A stretch of DNA of 42,064 nt from an uncultured Actinomycetes bacterium (GTDB lineage: Bacteria > Actinomycetota > Actinomycetes > Nanopelagicales > Nanopelagicaceae), in contig CAINRW010000093.1 of the NCBI GenBank assembly GCA_903852815.1, forward strand, positions 1 through 42,064. The letters run 5' to 3'. A program made the translations under genes and the position numbers. This document shows positions 28,183 through 37,426 of this stretch, one piece after another; the first letter of the stretch is position 1; the number at the start of each line of letters is the position of its first letter. The notes below the pieces were generated by a model, which worked only from the letters and a program-made list of their open reading frames with translations, was not told where the DNA came from and did no database searches.

Positions 28183-28617
28183 ATGCGTTATCGCGAAGTG
28201 ATTCGAATGCCCCTATGGCTATCACTATTGATTTATTTTTTCTTACTCTCGCTTGTACTTTCTGTTTGGGCCGCCCTTGGAAACTTCGCCGCACTTTTAG
28301 TTTTGCTCGTGTGCACGGGTTTGCAACTTCTTCTTTACCTAAAAACTGCCCTCAAGATTGAGCTAGTTGGCGAAGTTTTAAATATCGGCAGAGCCCATAT
28401 TGAACTTGCATATATTTCAGAGTGCATTGCGCTAAGTAATGATGAGCTTCGCAAACTGAGAACTCGCGATGCCGATCCTGCGGCTTATCTAGATATCCGT
28501 TTTTGGTGCAACACTGGAGTGAAAATTGTTATTAATGACGTGAGAGATCGAACTCCGTATTGGTTGATCTCAACCTCACAGGCAGAAAAACTTGCCCAAC
28601 AAATTACAAAGAGTTAG
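28183..28617 (+). CDS. DUF3093 family membrane protein
   Basis: Two N-terminal TM segments, then YWLISTSQAEKLAQQI C-terminus; position opposite dut and next to DUF4193. Confidence 0.82.
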   Translation: MRYREVIRMPLWLSLLIYFFLLSLVLSVWAALGNFAALLVLLVCTGLQLLLYLKTALKIELVGEVLNIGRAHIELAYISECIALSNDELRKLRTRDADPAAYLDIRFWCNTGVKIVINDVRDRTPYWLISTSQAEKLAQQITKS

Positions 28618-28910
28618 TCGCACTCTTTACAAACTGCTTTAGCGCCTTCACCTTTTGCCAATTGCGTAATGTGATGTACTAAGAAACAGCGTGAACAAGT
28701 GAACTCATCTACTTGCTTAGGGACAACTCGAACCGCTAACTCTTCACCAGATAAATCAGCACCTGGGAGTTCTAGGTTTTCGGCAGCTTCGGCCTCATCA
28801 ACATCTATCTGCCCGGATTGAGCATCAACGCGTTTAGCTTTTAGCTCTTCAAGCGACTCTTCGTGGAGTTCTTCGTCAGTTTTTCTGGGGGTGTCGTAAT
28901 CTGTTGCCAC
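28614..28910 (-). CDS. DUF4193 zinc-ribbon-like protein
   Basis: ATDYDTPRKTDEELHEESLEELKAKR...EFTCSRCFLVHHITQLAKGEGAKAVCKECD; GTG at 28910 chosen (track ORF begins at 28919). Confidence 0.9.
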   Translation of the reverse strand: MATDYDTPRKTDEELHEESLEELKAKRVDAQSGQIDVDEAEAAENLELPGADLSGEELAVRVVPKQVDEFTCSRCFLVHHITQLAKGEGAKAVCKECD

Positions 28911-29004
28911 TGCTCTCACCTCGATTCATTGGTAGTAGTTCCCTGCGGGCGCATCATGGCGCACAAGTGCCTTTACCGTTACTTTAACGCTCGGCGTGTC
29001 GGGG

Positions 29005-30471
29005 TTATTCCCCCCTCATCTCCAATTTTTCTATCGATGCCGCCAAAAGCGCATCCACGCGGCCATGAATGAGGGTTCCAGTCTCCACATATTGCTCTGA
29101 AAAAATCTCTCCCCGCTCATGCACCAAGTGCACTAAATCTCCCCGATCATATGGAATGACCGTATTTATCTCGACGGAAGGGCGTGGCAGTGAATTTTCA
29201 ATGGCATGCACCAGACCTTCGATGCCAAAACCTGTACGCACCGAAAATGCATAACTATTTGGCTCTTTTCGCAAAATCTCCATAATCACTTCTGGCTTTG
29301 CAATGTCGACCTTGTTAATGGCGATAATTTCGGGGATATCGCCTCCACCAATCTCTGAAATAACTTGGCGAACAGCCCGTATTTGTTCAAAAGGATCTGG
29401 ATGTGAACCATCGACAACATGAACAATTACATCGGACTCGGATACTTCTTCAAGGGTAGATTTAAATGCATCAATTAATTGATGAGGTAAGTGTCGAACA
29501 AAGCCCACCGTGTCACTGAGTGTATAAATTCGGCCATCACTTGTCTGTGATTTACGAACTGTTGGATCCAATGTCGCAAATAACGCGTTCTCAACTAACA
29601 CGCCAGCATCAGTTAAACGATTGAGCAGCGATGATTTTCCAGCATTTGTGTAACCCGCAATTGCGACCGAGGGAATATTAAAGCGTCGGCGTTCTTGTCT
29701 CTTGGTATCTCTGGAGACTTTCATCTCTGCAATCTCGCGACGAAGTTTGGCCATTTTGTCGCGGATTTTTCGGCGATCAGTTTCGATCTTTGTTTCACCT
29801 GGACCACGACCACCAATTCCAGCTCCACCTGCAGCACGACCACCGGCTTGTCTGGAAAGAGAATCACCCCAACCACGAAGGCGTGGCAATAAATAAGCAA
29901 TCTGCGCGAGTTCTACTTGCGCTTTACCTTCCTTGCTTTTTGCATGCTGAGCAAAAATATCTAAAATCAAAGCGGTGCGATCGACGACCTTCACTTTAAT
30001 TTTTTCTTCTAGTTGGCGAAGTTGAGAAGGTGATAGTTCGCCATCGCAAATAACCGTATCGGAACCCGTTGCAATTACTACTTGCTTGAGTTCGGCTACT
30101 TTTCCTGAACCAATATAGGTTGCCGGATCAGCCTTATCGCGTCGCTGAATTAATCCATCCATCACCTGTGAACCTGCAGTTTCAGCGAGAGCTTTTAATT
30201 CAGCCAATGAGTTTTCTGCCATCTCAGAAGTTCCTTCAGTCCAAACACCAACTAAGACAACTTTTTCCAATTGAAGTTCGCGGTACTCAGCCTCTGAAAT
30301 ATCTTGCAGCTGTGTAGAAAATCCTTGGACACGACGTAGTGAATGTCGCTCTGAAAGCTCTTGGGTTGGATCTACTAAATGATCTTCTTCACTAGCATCG
30401 TATTCGGCAGCAACTCGTGCGCTTTCGGCAAGTAAAGCCTCGAATTCGGCATCAAACTCTTTTTCAGACAA
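29005..30471 (-). CDS. hflX: GTPase HflX
   Basis: GGRGPGETKIETDRRKIRDKMAKLRREI; VAIAGYTNAGKSSLLNRLT; DTVGFVRHLPHQLIDAFKSTLEEV. Confidence 0.96.
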   Translation of the reverse strand: MSEKEFDAEFEALLAESARVAAEYDASEEDHLVDPTQELSERHSLRRVQGFSTQLQDISEAEYRELQLEKVVLVGVWTEGTSEMAENSLAELKALAETAGSQVMDGLIQRRDKADPATYIGSGKVAELKQVVIATGSDTVICDGELSPSQLRQLEEKIKVKVVDRTALILDIFAQHAKSKEGKAQVELAQIAYLLPRLRGWGDSLSRQAGGRAAGGAGIGGRGPGETKIETDRRKIRDKMAKLRREIAEMKVSRDTKRQERRRFNIPSVAIAGYTNAGKSSLLNRLTDAGVLVENALFATLDPTVRKSQTSDGRIYTLSDTVGFVRHLPHQLIDAFKSTLEEVSESDVIVHVVDGSHPDPFEQIRAVRQVISEIGGGDIPEIIAINKVDIAKPEVIMEILRKEPNSYAFSVRTGFGIEGLVHAIENSLPRPSVEINTVIPYDRGDLVHLVHERGEIFSEQYVETGTLIHGRVDALLAASIEKLEMRGE

Positions 30472-31261
30472 CGAGATACTCCGAGATATCTACATCTTTT
30501 ACTAAAACTGCTGGACCAATTAAAGTTGCATTTGAATGTGCATCAATTGAAACTTCTAGACGTCCCCCCGGTGGATAAATCACCCAATGTGCAGGTAATC
30601 GTTCTTTGGAAAACAAAGTTGCAGCGAGTGCAACGGCGCATGTACCAGTACCGCAGGAGCGAGTTTCACGACTACCACGTTCATAAACGCGCATGCGTAT
30701 TTCATGTTCTCCAGTTATTTGCACGAACTCAACGTTGACGCCTTCGGGATAACTTTCAGCCGGCTGCACGATTGGTGCTTCATTCAACGTACCGACTTGA
30801 TCCATGTCTTCAACAAAGACAACTGCATGAGGATTTCCTACGTTTATGTTATATCCATGCCACGTGTGCCCATTAGTTGAAGCTGTGATTGCTTCGCCTT
30901 CATCCGCGACTTTGCCCATATTTACGGATATGTCACCAATCATTGGTACACGTAAATGCTTGATTCCATCTCGAGTATTAATCGCAAAAATTCCTTCTGG
31001 CACATGAGCGCGCTCGACCAAATAACGCGCCATCACGCGAATTCCATTTCCGCACATTTCGGCTAATGAACCGTCAGCATTGCGGTAATCCATAAACCAT
31101 TTGCCATCGACTTTAATAATACGAATGAGTCCATCTGCACCGATACCGCTTTCACGGTTGCAAATGGCCGCAATTTGGGTCGTAGAAATTACGTATTCAT
31201 CATCAGGGTCAAATACAAGTACGAAATCATTTTCTGTACCGTGTCCATAAGTTGCAATCAT
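30464..31261 (-). CDS. dapF: Diaminopimelate epimerase
   Basis: YRNADGSLAEMCGNGIRVMARYLVE; NVGNPHAVVFVED; RVYERGSRETRSCGTGTCAVALAA. Confidence 0.96.
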   Translation of the reverse strand: MIATYGHGTENDFVLVFDPDDEYVISTTQIAAICNRESGIGADGLIRIIKVDGKWFMDYRNADGSLAEMCGNGIRVMARYLVERAHVPEGIFAINTRDGIKHLRVPMIGDISVNMGKVADEGEAITASTNGHTWHGYNINVGNPHAVVFVEDMDQVGTLNEAPIVQPAESYPEGVNVEFVQITGEHEIRMRVYERGSRETRSCGTGTCAVALAATLFSKERLPAHWVIYPPGGRLEVSIDAHSNATLIGPAVLVKDVDISEYLVV

Positions 31262-31263
31262 TG

Positions 31264-32172
31264 TTAGGAGTTTAACTCTTCTAAGCTTTTCATGACGTAC
31301 TCAAGACGGGGCTGCTCAGGGGAAATCCAAGAAATTCGCTCATCGCGCGTGAACCAGGTCTCTTGGCGACGCGCATACTGCCGTGTCGAAATTTTTGTTT
31401 CCTCTTTTGCTGCCTCTTCGCTCATAAGCCCATTTCGCATGGCAATTATCTGTGAATATCCCAACGCTAGCTGCGCCGTACGCCCTGTTGTAATTCCAGC
31501 TGCCATAAGTTGATCAACTTCATCAACAAAGCCTTGCTCCCACATACGATCAACACGCGCAGAAATCCTGGCTGTCAACTCTTCACGTGCTACCGCTAAA
31601 CCAAATTGGATGGCGTCGGGATATCTTGAACTTGCCTCTCGTGGAAGATTTGCAGTGAAAGGTTTTCCAGTAATTTTAATGACTTCTAATGCGCGAATAA
31701 CGCGTCTGGCATTAGCTCGATCAATTGCAATGGCAGCGGCGGGATCAAGTTTTTCTAACCGTTCATACAGTGCGCCAAGACCAATAGTCGCTAATTCCAA
31801 CTCTAAGCTCGCACGCACAACGGGATCTGTATCAGGAAAATTTAAATCATCGAGAATCGATTTAATATATAGACCAGTTCCTCCAACAACCACGACATCT
31901 TTGCCACGGGAATGGATTTCATCTACTTTCTTTCGCGCATTTTCTTGATACCAGGCAACAGTGGAATCTTGTGTTACTTCTAAAACATCGAGCATGTGAT
32001 GAGGGATTCCACCGCGTTGCGAAACTGGCAATTTCGCTGTTCCAATATCCATCCCTTTATAAATCTGCATCGAATCAGCATTTATTATTTCGGCGCCTAG
32101 GTGTTGTGCAACTTCTATAGCTAAATCACTTTTTCCACTTGCCGTAGCCCCACAAATAACTATGAGCTTCAT
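31264..32172 (-). CDS. miaA: tRNA dimethylallyltransferase
   Basis: [57 protein letters not shown]. Confidence 0.96.
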   Translation of the reverse strand: MKLIVICGATASGKSDLAIEVAQHLGAEIINADSMQIYKGMDIGTAKLPVSQRGGIPHHMLDVLEVTQDSTVAWYQENARKKVDEIHSRGKDVVVVGGTGLYIKSILDDLNFPDTDPVVRASLELELATIGLGALYERLEKLDPAAAIAIDRANARRVIRALEVIKITGKPFTANLPREASSRYPDAIQFGLAVAREELTARISARVDRMWEQGFVDEVDQLMAAGITTGRTAQLALGYSQIIAMRNGLMSEEAAKEETKISTRQYARRQETWFTRDERISWISPEQPRLEYVMKSLEELNS

Positions 32173-33590
32173 GCTCTGACTGCTGGCATTCCTAGCAGGG
32201 TTGCCGTTTTTGTGCGCTCTTCGATTCGAGCTGCATGCGCATCTGCCCCTCTTGTCCCGCGTACTTTTCCTGGAGTACCGATGAGGTAATGCGCCGATGC
32301 TTCGGTAATTAAAACTTCAACTTCATCTCCTGGTCTTGCAGATGCATCGTTTGAAAAATGAACGAGACGAAAATCTTCACTTCGACCCGTCATGCGCATC
32401 TGTGCCTCATCACGGCGGCCTTCGTAATCCCCCACTAATACTTTAAAAACCTTACCAATCGCCTCTTGATTTACTGAAAGTGAAATGGCTTGCTGATGAT
32501 GATGTAGTCGCGTGTATCGCTCTCCTACTACTTCGGCGTCAATCTGATTTGGCATCGTTGCAGCTGGAGTACCTGGTCGCTTGGAATATTGATATGTATA
32601 GGCCGCAGCAAATCGAGCTTGCGTACACAAATCCATCGTCGCTTGGAAATCTTCCTCAGTCTCCCCTGGAAAACCAACAATGATGTCCGTTGTAATTGAC
32701 GCGTGCGGTATCGATTTTCTTACGCGATCCAAAATTCCAAGATATCTATCTGTGCGATATGAGCGGCGCATTGCTTGAAGAATTTGATTGGAACCTGATT
32801 GCAGAGGCATGTGCAGATGCGGCATCACATTTGGAACATCTGCCATGGCTTCAATTACATCATCAGTAAAGTCACGTGGGTGAGGTGACATAAAGCGAAG
32901 TCGCTCTAAGCCATCAATCTTGCCGCAGTCGCGAAGCAAGTTTGCAAAGGCTTTTCGATCACCAAAATCGACACCGTAAGCATTTACATTCTGACCAAGA
33001 AGGGTAATTTCGATTACGCCTTGATCTACCAATGCACGAACTTCATTTAAAATATCAACGGCCGGCCGATCTTTTTCTATTCCGCGTAAAGCTGGGACTA
33101 TACAAAAGGTGCAAGTGTTATTGCACCCAACTGAGACTGACACCCAAGATGAAAAGGCAGACAAACGTCGGGCAGGCAACGTCGAAGGAAAATGCTCGAG
33201 AGCTTCAAGAATTTCTATTTGAGATTCTTCCTCGACACGTGCCCGTTCCAATAAAACTGGCAGAGATCCAACGTTATGGGTTCCGAAAACCACATCAACA
33301 TATGGTGCCTTTTTTAGAATCGTTGCTTGATCCTTTTGAGCAAGGCATCCTCCAACAGCAATTTGCATCTGAGGATTTTCTTTCTTAATTGGTGCCAGAA
33401 AAGAAAGATTTCCATATAACTTGTTGTCGGCATTTTCACGAACAGCACATGTATTAAAAACGACGATATCGGCCTGTACGCCAGGCTCGGCTGGAAAAAA
33501 GCCAGCAGCATCCAGAAGGCCACTTATTCGCTCCGAGTCGTGCACATTCATTTGGCAGCCGTACGTTTCAACGGTGTAGGTACGACTCAT
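32169..33590 (-). CDS. miaB: tRNA-2-methylthio-N6-dimethylallyladenosine synthase
   Basis: [47 protein letters not shown] radical SAM motif; TRAM C-terminus. Confidence 0.96.
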   Translation of the reverse strand: MSRTYTVETYGCQMNVHDSERISGLLDAAGFFPAEPGVQADIVVFNTCAVRENADNKLYGNLSFLAPIKKENPQMQIAVGGCLAQKDQATILKKAPYVDVVFGTHNVGSLPVLLERARVEEESQIEILEALEHFPSTLPARRLSAFSSWVSVSVGCNNTCTFCIVPALRGIEKDRPAVDILNEVRALVDQGVIEITLLGQNVNAYGVDFGDRKAFANLLRDCGKIDGLERLRFMSPHPRDFTDDVIEAMADVPNVMPHLHMPLQSGSNQILQAMRRSYRTDRYLGILDRVRKSIPHASITTDIIVGFPGETEEDFQATMDLCTQARFAAAYTYQYSKRPGTPAATMPNQIDAEVVGERYTRLHHHQQAISLSVNQEAIGKVFKVLVGDYEGRRDEAQMRMTGRSEDFRLVHFSNDASARPGDEVEVLITEASAHYLIGTPGKVRGTRGADAHAARIEERTKTATLLGMPAVRA

Positions 33591-33612
33591 GTGGATATCG
33601 TAACGGGAAGAT

Positions 33613-34353
33613 TTATAGGTTAATTACTTCCATCTCAAAGTTTGAGCGATTAACGATGGCAATATGGTGATTTTCTAAAGTATGCCAGCCAGGCTGATTC
33701 CAGCCGCTCGATGCAAAAAGCACTCCATCTGGATTCTTCTTATATTTAATGACGTAATAGTCATCCGGCGCCCAATCGGGCTTCTTCTCAGAATTATGTT
33801 CGCTGCCGACAACAAAATTTTCATTATTCATCAGCATGAAGTTCAAAGATGTAGTTTTCCCATTTTCTTTGACGATAGAAATTGTAGATTTGACTCCCTC
33901 GGCAAGACCAAGTTTTTCCACTTCAGTCATCATCAAATAGAAATATCGCTCACTATCTGTGTCTCCGATGATGAGTTTCTTAAATTTCTCATCGATGAAA
34001 TCTAGAATGGAATCAGGTGGAAATATTGAGCCGTTGTGAATAAAGGAATAATCTCCGTAGACGAATGGGTGCGTATTATCTTCACTTACTGATAAACCCT
34101 TGGTGGCCCAGCGCAGGTGAAGCAGTGCGCCATCTGCCTCATTTTCAGTGATTACCTTCTGAAAGGTTGCACTCTCTGCCGCAGCTTCAACTTTTTTCTC
34201 AAGAACAATATGTGCCTGATGGCGATCGCTAGTAGAAACGCCCCAACCATCACAATGGACGGATGAGAGGGCGATGAACTCTTGAAAATCTTCGCCCACT
34301 TGTGCGGGAAATGAGGATTCGGCCTGCGACACGTAGCCCATTAATCGACACAT
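33613..34353 (-). CDS. Class II glutamine amidotransferase
   Basis: N-terminal nucleophile [55 protein letters not shown]. Confidence 0.88.
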   Translation of the reverse strand: MCRLMGYVSQAESSFPAQVGEDFQEFIALSSVHCDGWGVSTSDRHQAHIVLEKKVEAAAESATFQKVITENEADGALLHLRWATKGLSVSEDNTHPFVYGDYSFIHNGSIFPPDSILDFIDEKFKKLIIGDTDSERYFYLMMTEVEKLGLAEGVKSTISIVKENGKTTSLNFMLMNNENFVVGSEHNSEKKPDWAPDDYYVIKYKKNPDGVLFASSGWNQPGWHTLENHHIAIVNRSNFEMEVINL

Positions 34354-34374
34354 TTTTGATTAAACCTCTTCCAT

Positions 34375-34417
34375 TTGAGTCAGACTATGCGGTAGAAAGA
34401 TACCCCAAATGACTCAA
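34375..34417. promoter_or_regulatory. Inverted repeat TTGAGTCA...TGACTCAA upstream of the permease
   Basis: 8-bp perfect arms at 34375-34382 and 34410-34417 between divergent genes. Confidence 0.4.
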
Positions 34418-34430
34418 GGAGGAGAACATC

Positions 34431-35966
34431 TTGGCACTTACAGATGAACAACGCTTAGCCGAACTCGGCTATAAGCAAGAGCTCAACCGAAGTTGGTCTG
34501 GTTTTTCAAACTTCGCAATTTCATTTTCAATCATTTCAATCCTTGCAGGTTGCTTTACTACGTTCGGACAAGCATGGAATAACGGTGGACCGGTTGCAAT
34601 CTCAATTGGTTGGCCATTAATCGCGCTTTGCATTTTGGTTATCGGTTTTTGTATGTCAGAACTTGCATCTGCCTATCCAACTTCCGGTGGTATCTATTGG
34701 TGGGCATCAAAACTTGGTGGTGCCAAAGCTGGCTTCTTCACAGGCTGGCTTAACTTAATCGGTCTCGTATCGGTTACTGCATCCGTAGGTTACGGCGCAG
34801 CAATTTACATGAATACTATTTTTGGTATTCAATGGCCAAGCTATTCAACATCTTTCATGGGTGGCGATTACATCAAGCAACAGTTCGCAATATTCATGAT
34901 CATCATGGTGATAATTACTCTTATCAACATCTACAGCGGACATTTGTTATCACTCTTTAATAACATCTCTGTCTGGTGGCACGTATTTGGTTCAGCACTA
35001 GTGGTTGGTATTCTCCTAGTGATTCCTGATCAACACCAAACATTGTCATGGATGTACACAACACGGATTAATAACTCTGGATTTGGTGATCACTCATACT
35101 GGTTCTTTGTGCTTCCACTGGGCTTCTTGCTCACTCAATACACAATTACTGGTTTTGATGCATCTGCCCACCTTTCAGAGGAAACACATGATGCTCATAT
35201 CAACGCTGCAAAGGGAATTTGGAAGTCTATTTTCTACTCAGCAATTGGTGGATACATCCTTCTAATGGCATTTCTTTTCGCCGCAACTAAGGTAGATGTC
35301 ATTAATTCATTTGATCCAAAAGTCAATCCATTTGGCGGCGGTTCTGTAATTGCAATTCTTTACACAGCTCTCGGTAGTGGTGTTGCCTTTAAACTTGTCA
35401 TGATTATTACAACGGTCGGACAGATTTTCTGCGTAACAGCGTGCCTAACTTCATGTTCACGCATGATGTACGCATTCTCTCGCGACGGAGCCGTACCTGG
35501 AGGAAATCTCTGGAAGAAAGTTAATAAGCACCACGTACCACTCAATGCAGTTCTTGCATCAGCAGTCGGTGGAGTTGTCTTGACACTTCCAGCACTTTGG
35601 AAATCACCATCGGGTGCTCCAACTGCTTTCTACGCAGTTGTATCTGTTTGCGTAATTTCTTTGTACTTAGCTTTCATGATCCCAATTTTTTATCGCCTCA
35701 AGGCTGGAGATAGCTTTAAGGCTGGTGCTTGGACTCTTGGATCTAAATACAAGTGGATGGGTATGTTGGCAGTTGCAGAAATTGCAATTATTTCTGTGTA
35801 CTTCATTTTGCCATTCGCACCTGCTGGAACTCCAGGAAATAAAGATTTCACTTGGACTGCAGTCAACTATGCACCACTAGTAACTGGTGGAGCATTACTA
35901 ATCCTTTGGATCTGGTGGAGCACATCTGCTAAGAAGTGGTTCAAGGGACCAATCAGTAACCTCTAA
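34431..35966 (+). CDS. APC-family amino acid/amine permease
   Basis: LGYKQELNRSWSGFSNFAISFSIISILAGCFTTFGQAWNNGGP; SAYPTSGGIYWWASKLGG; 12-TM pattern; TTG start after AAGGAGGAG. Confidence 0.9.
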   Translation: MALTDEQRLAELGYKQELNRSWSGFSNFAISFSIISILAGCFTTFGQAWNNGGPVAISIGWPLIALCILVIGFCMSELASAYPTSGGIYWWASKLGGAKAGFFTGWLNLIGLVSVTASVGYGAAIYMNTIFGIQWPSYSTSFMGGDYIKQQFAIFMIIMVIITLINIYSGHLLSLFNNISVWWHVFGSALVVGILLVIPDQHQTLSWMYTTRINNSGFGDHSYWFFVLPLGFLLTQYTITGFDASAHLSEETHDAHINAAKGIWKSIFYSAIGGYILLMAFLFAATKVDVINSFDPKVNPFGGGSVIAILYTALGSGVAFKLVMIITTVGQIFCVTACLTSCSRMMYAFSRDGAVPGGNLWKKVNKHHVPLNAVLASAVGGVVLTLPALWKSPSGAPTAFYAVVSVCVISLYLAFMIPIFYRLKAGDSFKAGAWTLGSKYKWMGMLAVAEIAIISVYFILPFAPAGTPGNKDFTWTAVNYAPLVTGGALLILWIWWSTSAKKWFKGPISNL

Positions 35967-35984
35967 AAGAGTAATAACTCTCAC

Positions 35985-36022
35985 AATCTCCCCGCACTTT
36001 CTAAGTGCGGGGAGATTTTTTT
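35985..36022 (+). terminator. Rho-independent terminator
   Basis: AATCTCCCCGCACTT-TCT-AAGTGCGGGGAGATT: perfect 15-bp stem, 3-nt loop, followed by a T-run through 36022. Confidence 0.95.
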
Positions 36023-36062
36023 ACCCTAGATTTTAAACAGCGAAATCGTTAGGCTAGCGTCT

Positions 36063-37421
36063 ATGACATCAATGACGATTTCCGACCTAACGAGCAAAAT
36101 CAATAGCGGTGAAATAGATACCGTTGTAGTAGCCATGACCGATATGCAGGGCCGACTTACTGGCAAACGCATCCATGGACAGTTTTTTCTCGATGAAGTT
36201 CTAAAGCACGGCACCGAAGGATGTAATTATCTGCTTGCCGTCGATGTAGATATGAATACCGTTGATGGCTATGAAATGTCCTCGTGGGAGCGCGGCTATA
36301 GCGATTTTGCCCTTGTTCCCGACATGGACACACTTCGACTAATTGATTGGCAAGAAGGCGCTGCACTTGTTTTAGCTGATGTCCAATGGCTAGATCACAC
36401 CGATGTCGTTGCCTCGCCTCGTCAGATTCTGCGCAAGCAAGTCAAAGCACTCAATGACGCCGGCATGGAAGCTATGTGCGGAACCGAACTTGAGTTCGTA
36501 GTTTTCAAAGATACCTATGAAGAGGCCTGGGACAAGGGATATAAAAATTTAATTCCCGTGAATCAATACAACGTTGATTATTCCATCATGGGCGGATCAC
36601 GTATCGAGCCATTGCTTCGTCGAATTCGTTTAGCCATGGCTAAAGCTGGAATGACTGTTGAATCCGTAAAGGGTGAATGTAATTTTGGTCAGCACGAAAT
36701 TGCTTTCAAATACTCTGATGCGCTTTCAAATTGCGATAACCACGTAATTTATAAGAATGGTGCTAAAGAAATTGCAGCACAAGATGGTTACGCCCTTACT
36801 TTTATGGCCAAGCCAAATGAAAAAGAAGGTAACTCTTCTCATATTCATTTATCTTTCCGCGGACTAGATGGCTCAATGGTTATGGCCGATGATTCCGATA
36901 AAGAGCAAGGATTAAGCGATCTTGGTCGCCAATTCATTGCCGGGCAAATTGCGCACATGCGGGAAATGTCACTTCTCTTTGCACCAAATATCAATTCATA
37001 TAAGCGGTATGTTCCTGGATCGTTTGCGCCAACGGCAATTCGTTGGGGACGCGATAACCGAACTTGCGCGCTTCGACTTGTTGGGAAGGGTCCAAGTCTT
37101 CGACTAGAAAACCGTGTTGCTGGTGGAGACGTAAATCCATATCTAGCAGTATCTGGAATCATCGCTGCCGGACTTGATGGGATTAAAAATAAGATGGTCC
37201 TCGAGCCAGCCTTTACTGGTAATGCTTATGCTTCTGATTCTCAGAGAGTGCCTTCGTCAATGCCTGAAGCTTTAGAACTTTGGGAAAATTCTGCATGGGT
37301 TAAAGAGGTTTTTGGTGCTGAAGTTCAAGCACACTATGCAAATATGGCCAAAATTGAAATTGCCGCTTATGGCAAAGCAATTACCGACTGGGAACTATTC
37401 CGCAACTTCGAAAGGTTTTAA
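36063..37421 (+). CDS. Glutamine synthetase-family gamma-glutamyl ligase (PuuA/GlnA3/GlnA4-like)
   Basis: VAMTDMQGRLTGKRIHGQFFLDEVL; GTELEFVVF; ALTFMAKPNEKEGNSSHIHLSF; NINSYKRYVPGSFAPTAIRWGRDNRTCALRLVG. Confidence 0.9.
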   Translation: MTSMTISDLTSKINSGEIDTVVVAMTDMQGRLTGKRIHGQFFLDEVLKHGTEGCNYLLAVDVDMNTVDGYEMSSWERGYSDFALVPDMDTLRLIDWQEGAALVLADVQWLDHTDVVASPRQILRKQVKALNDAGMEAMCGTELEFVVFKDTYEEAWDKGYKNLIPVNQYNVDYSIMGGSRIEPLLRRIRLAMAKAGMTVESVKGECNFGQHEIAFKYSDALSNCDNHVIYKNGAKEIAAQDGYALTFMAKPNEKEGNSSHIHLSFRGLDGSMVMADDSDKEQGLSDLGRQFIAGQIAHMREMSLLFAPNINSYKRYVPGSFAPTAIRWGRDNRTCALRLVGKGPSLRLENRVAGGDVNPYLAVSGIIAAGLDGIKNKMVLEPAFTGNAYASDSQRVPSSMPEALELWENSAWVKEVFGAEVQAHYANMAKIEIAAYGKAITDWELFRNFERF

Positions 37422-37426
37422 ATCAC

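Noticed and set aside
28920-29004. Possible tRNA or small RNA in the DUF4193/hflX gap
   Set aside because: No cloverleaf, T-loop (GTTCRA) or strong hairpin-terminator found; only minor self-complementarity.
33613-34353. Class II amidotransferase as part of an ergothioneine (egt) pathway
   Set aside because: The N-terminus resembles EgtC, but no egtB/egtD-like genes are nearby; context fits amine metabolism better.
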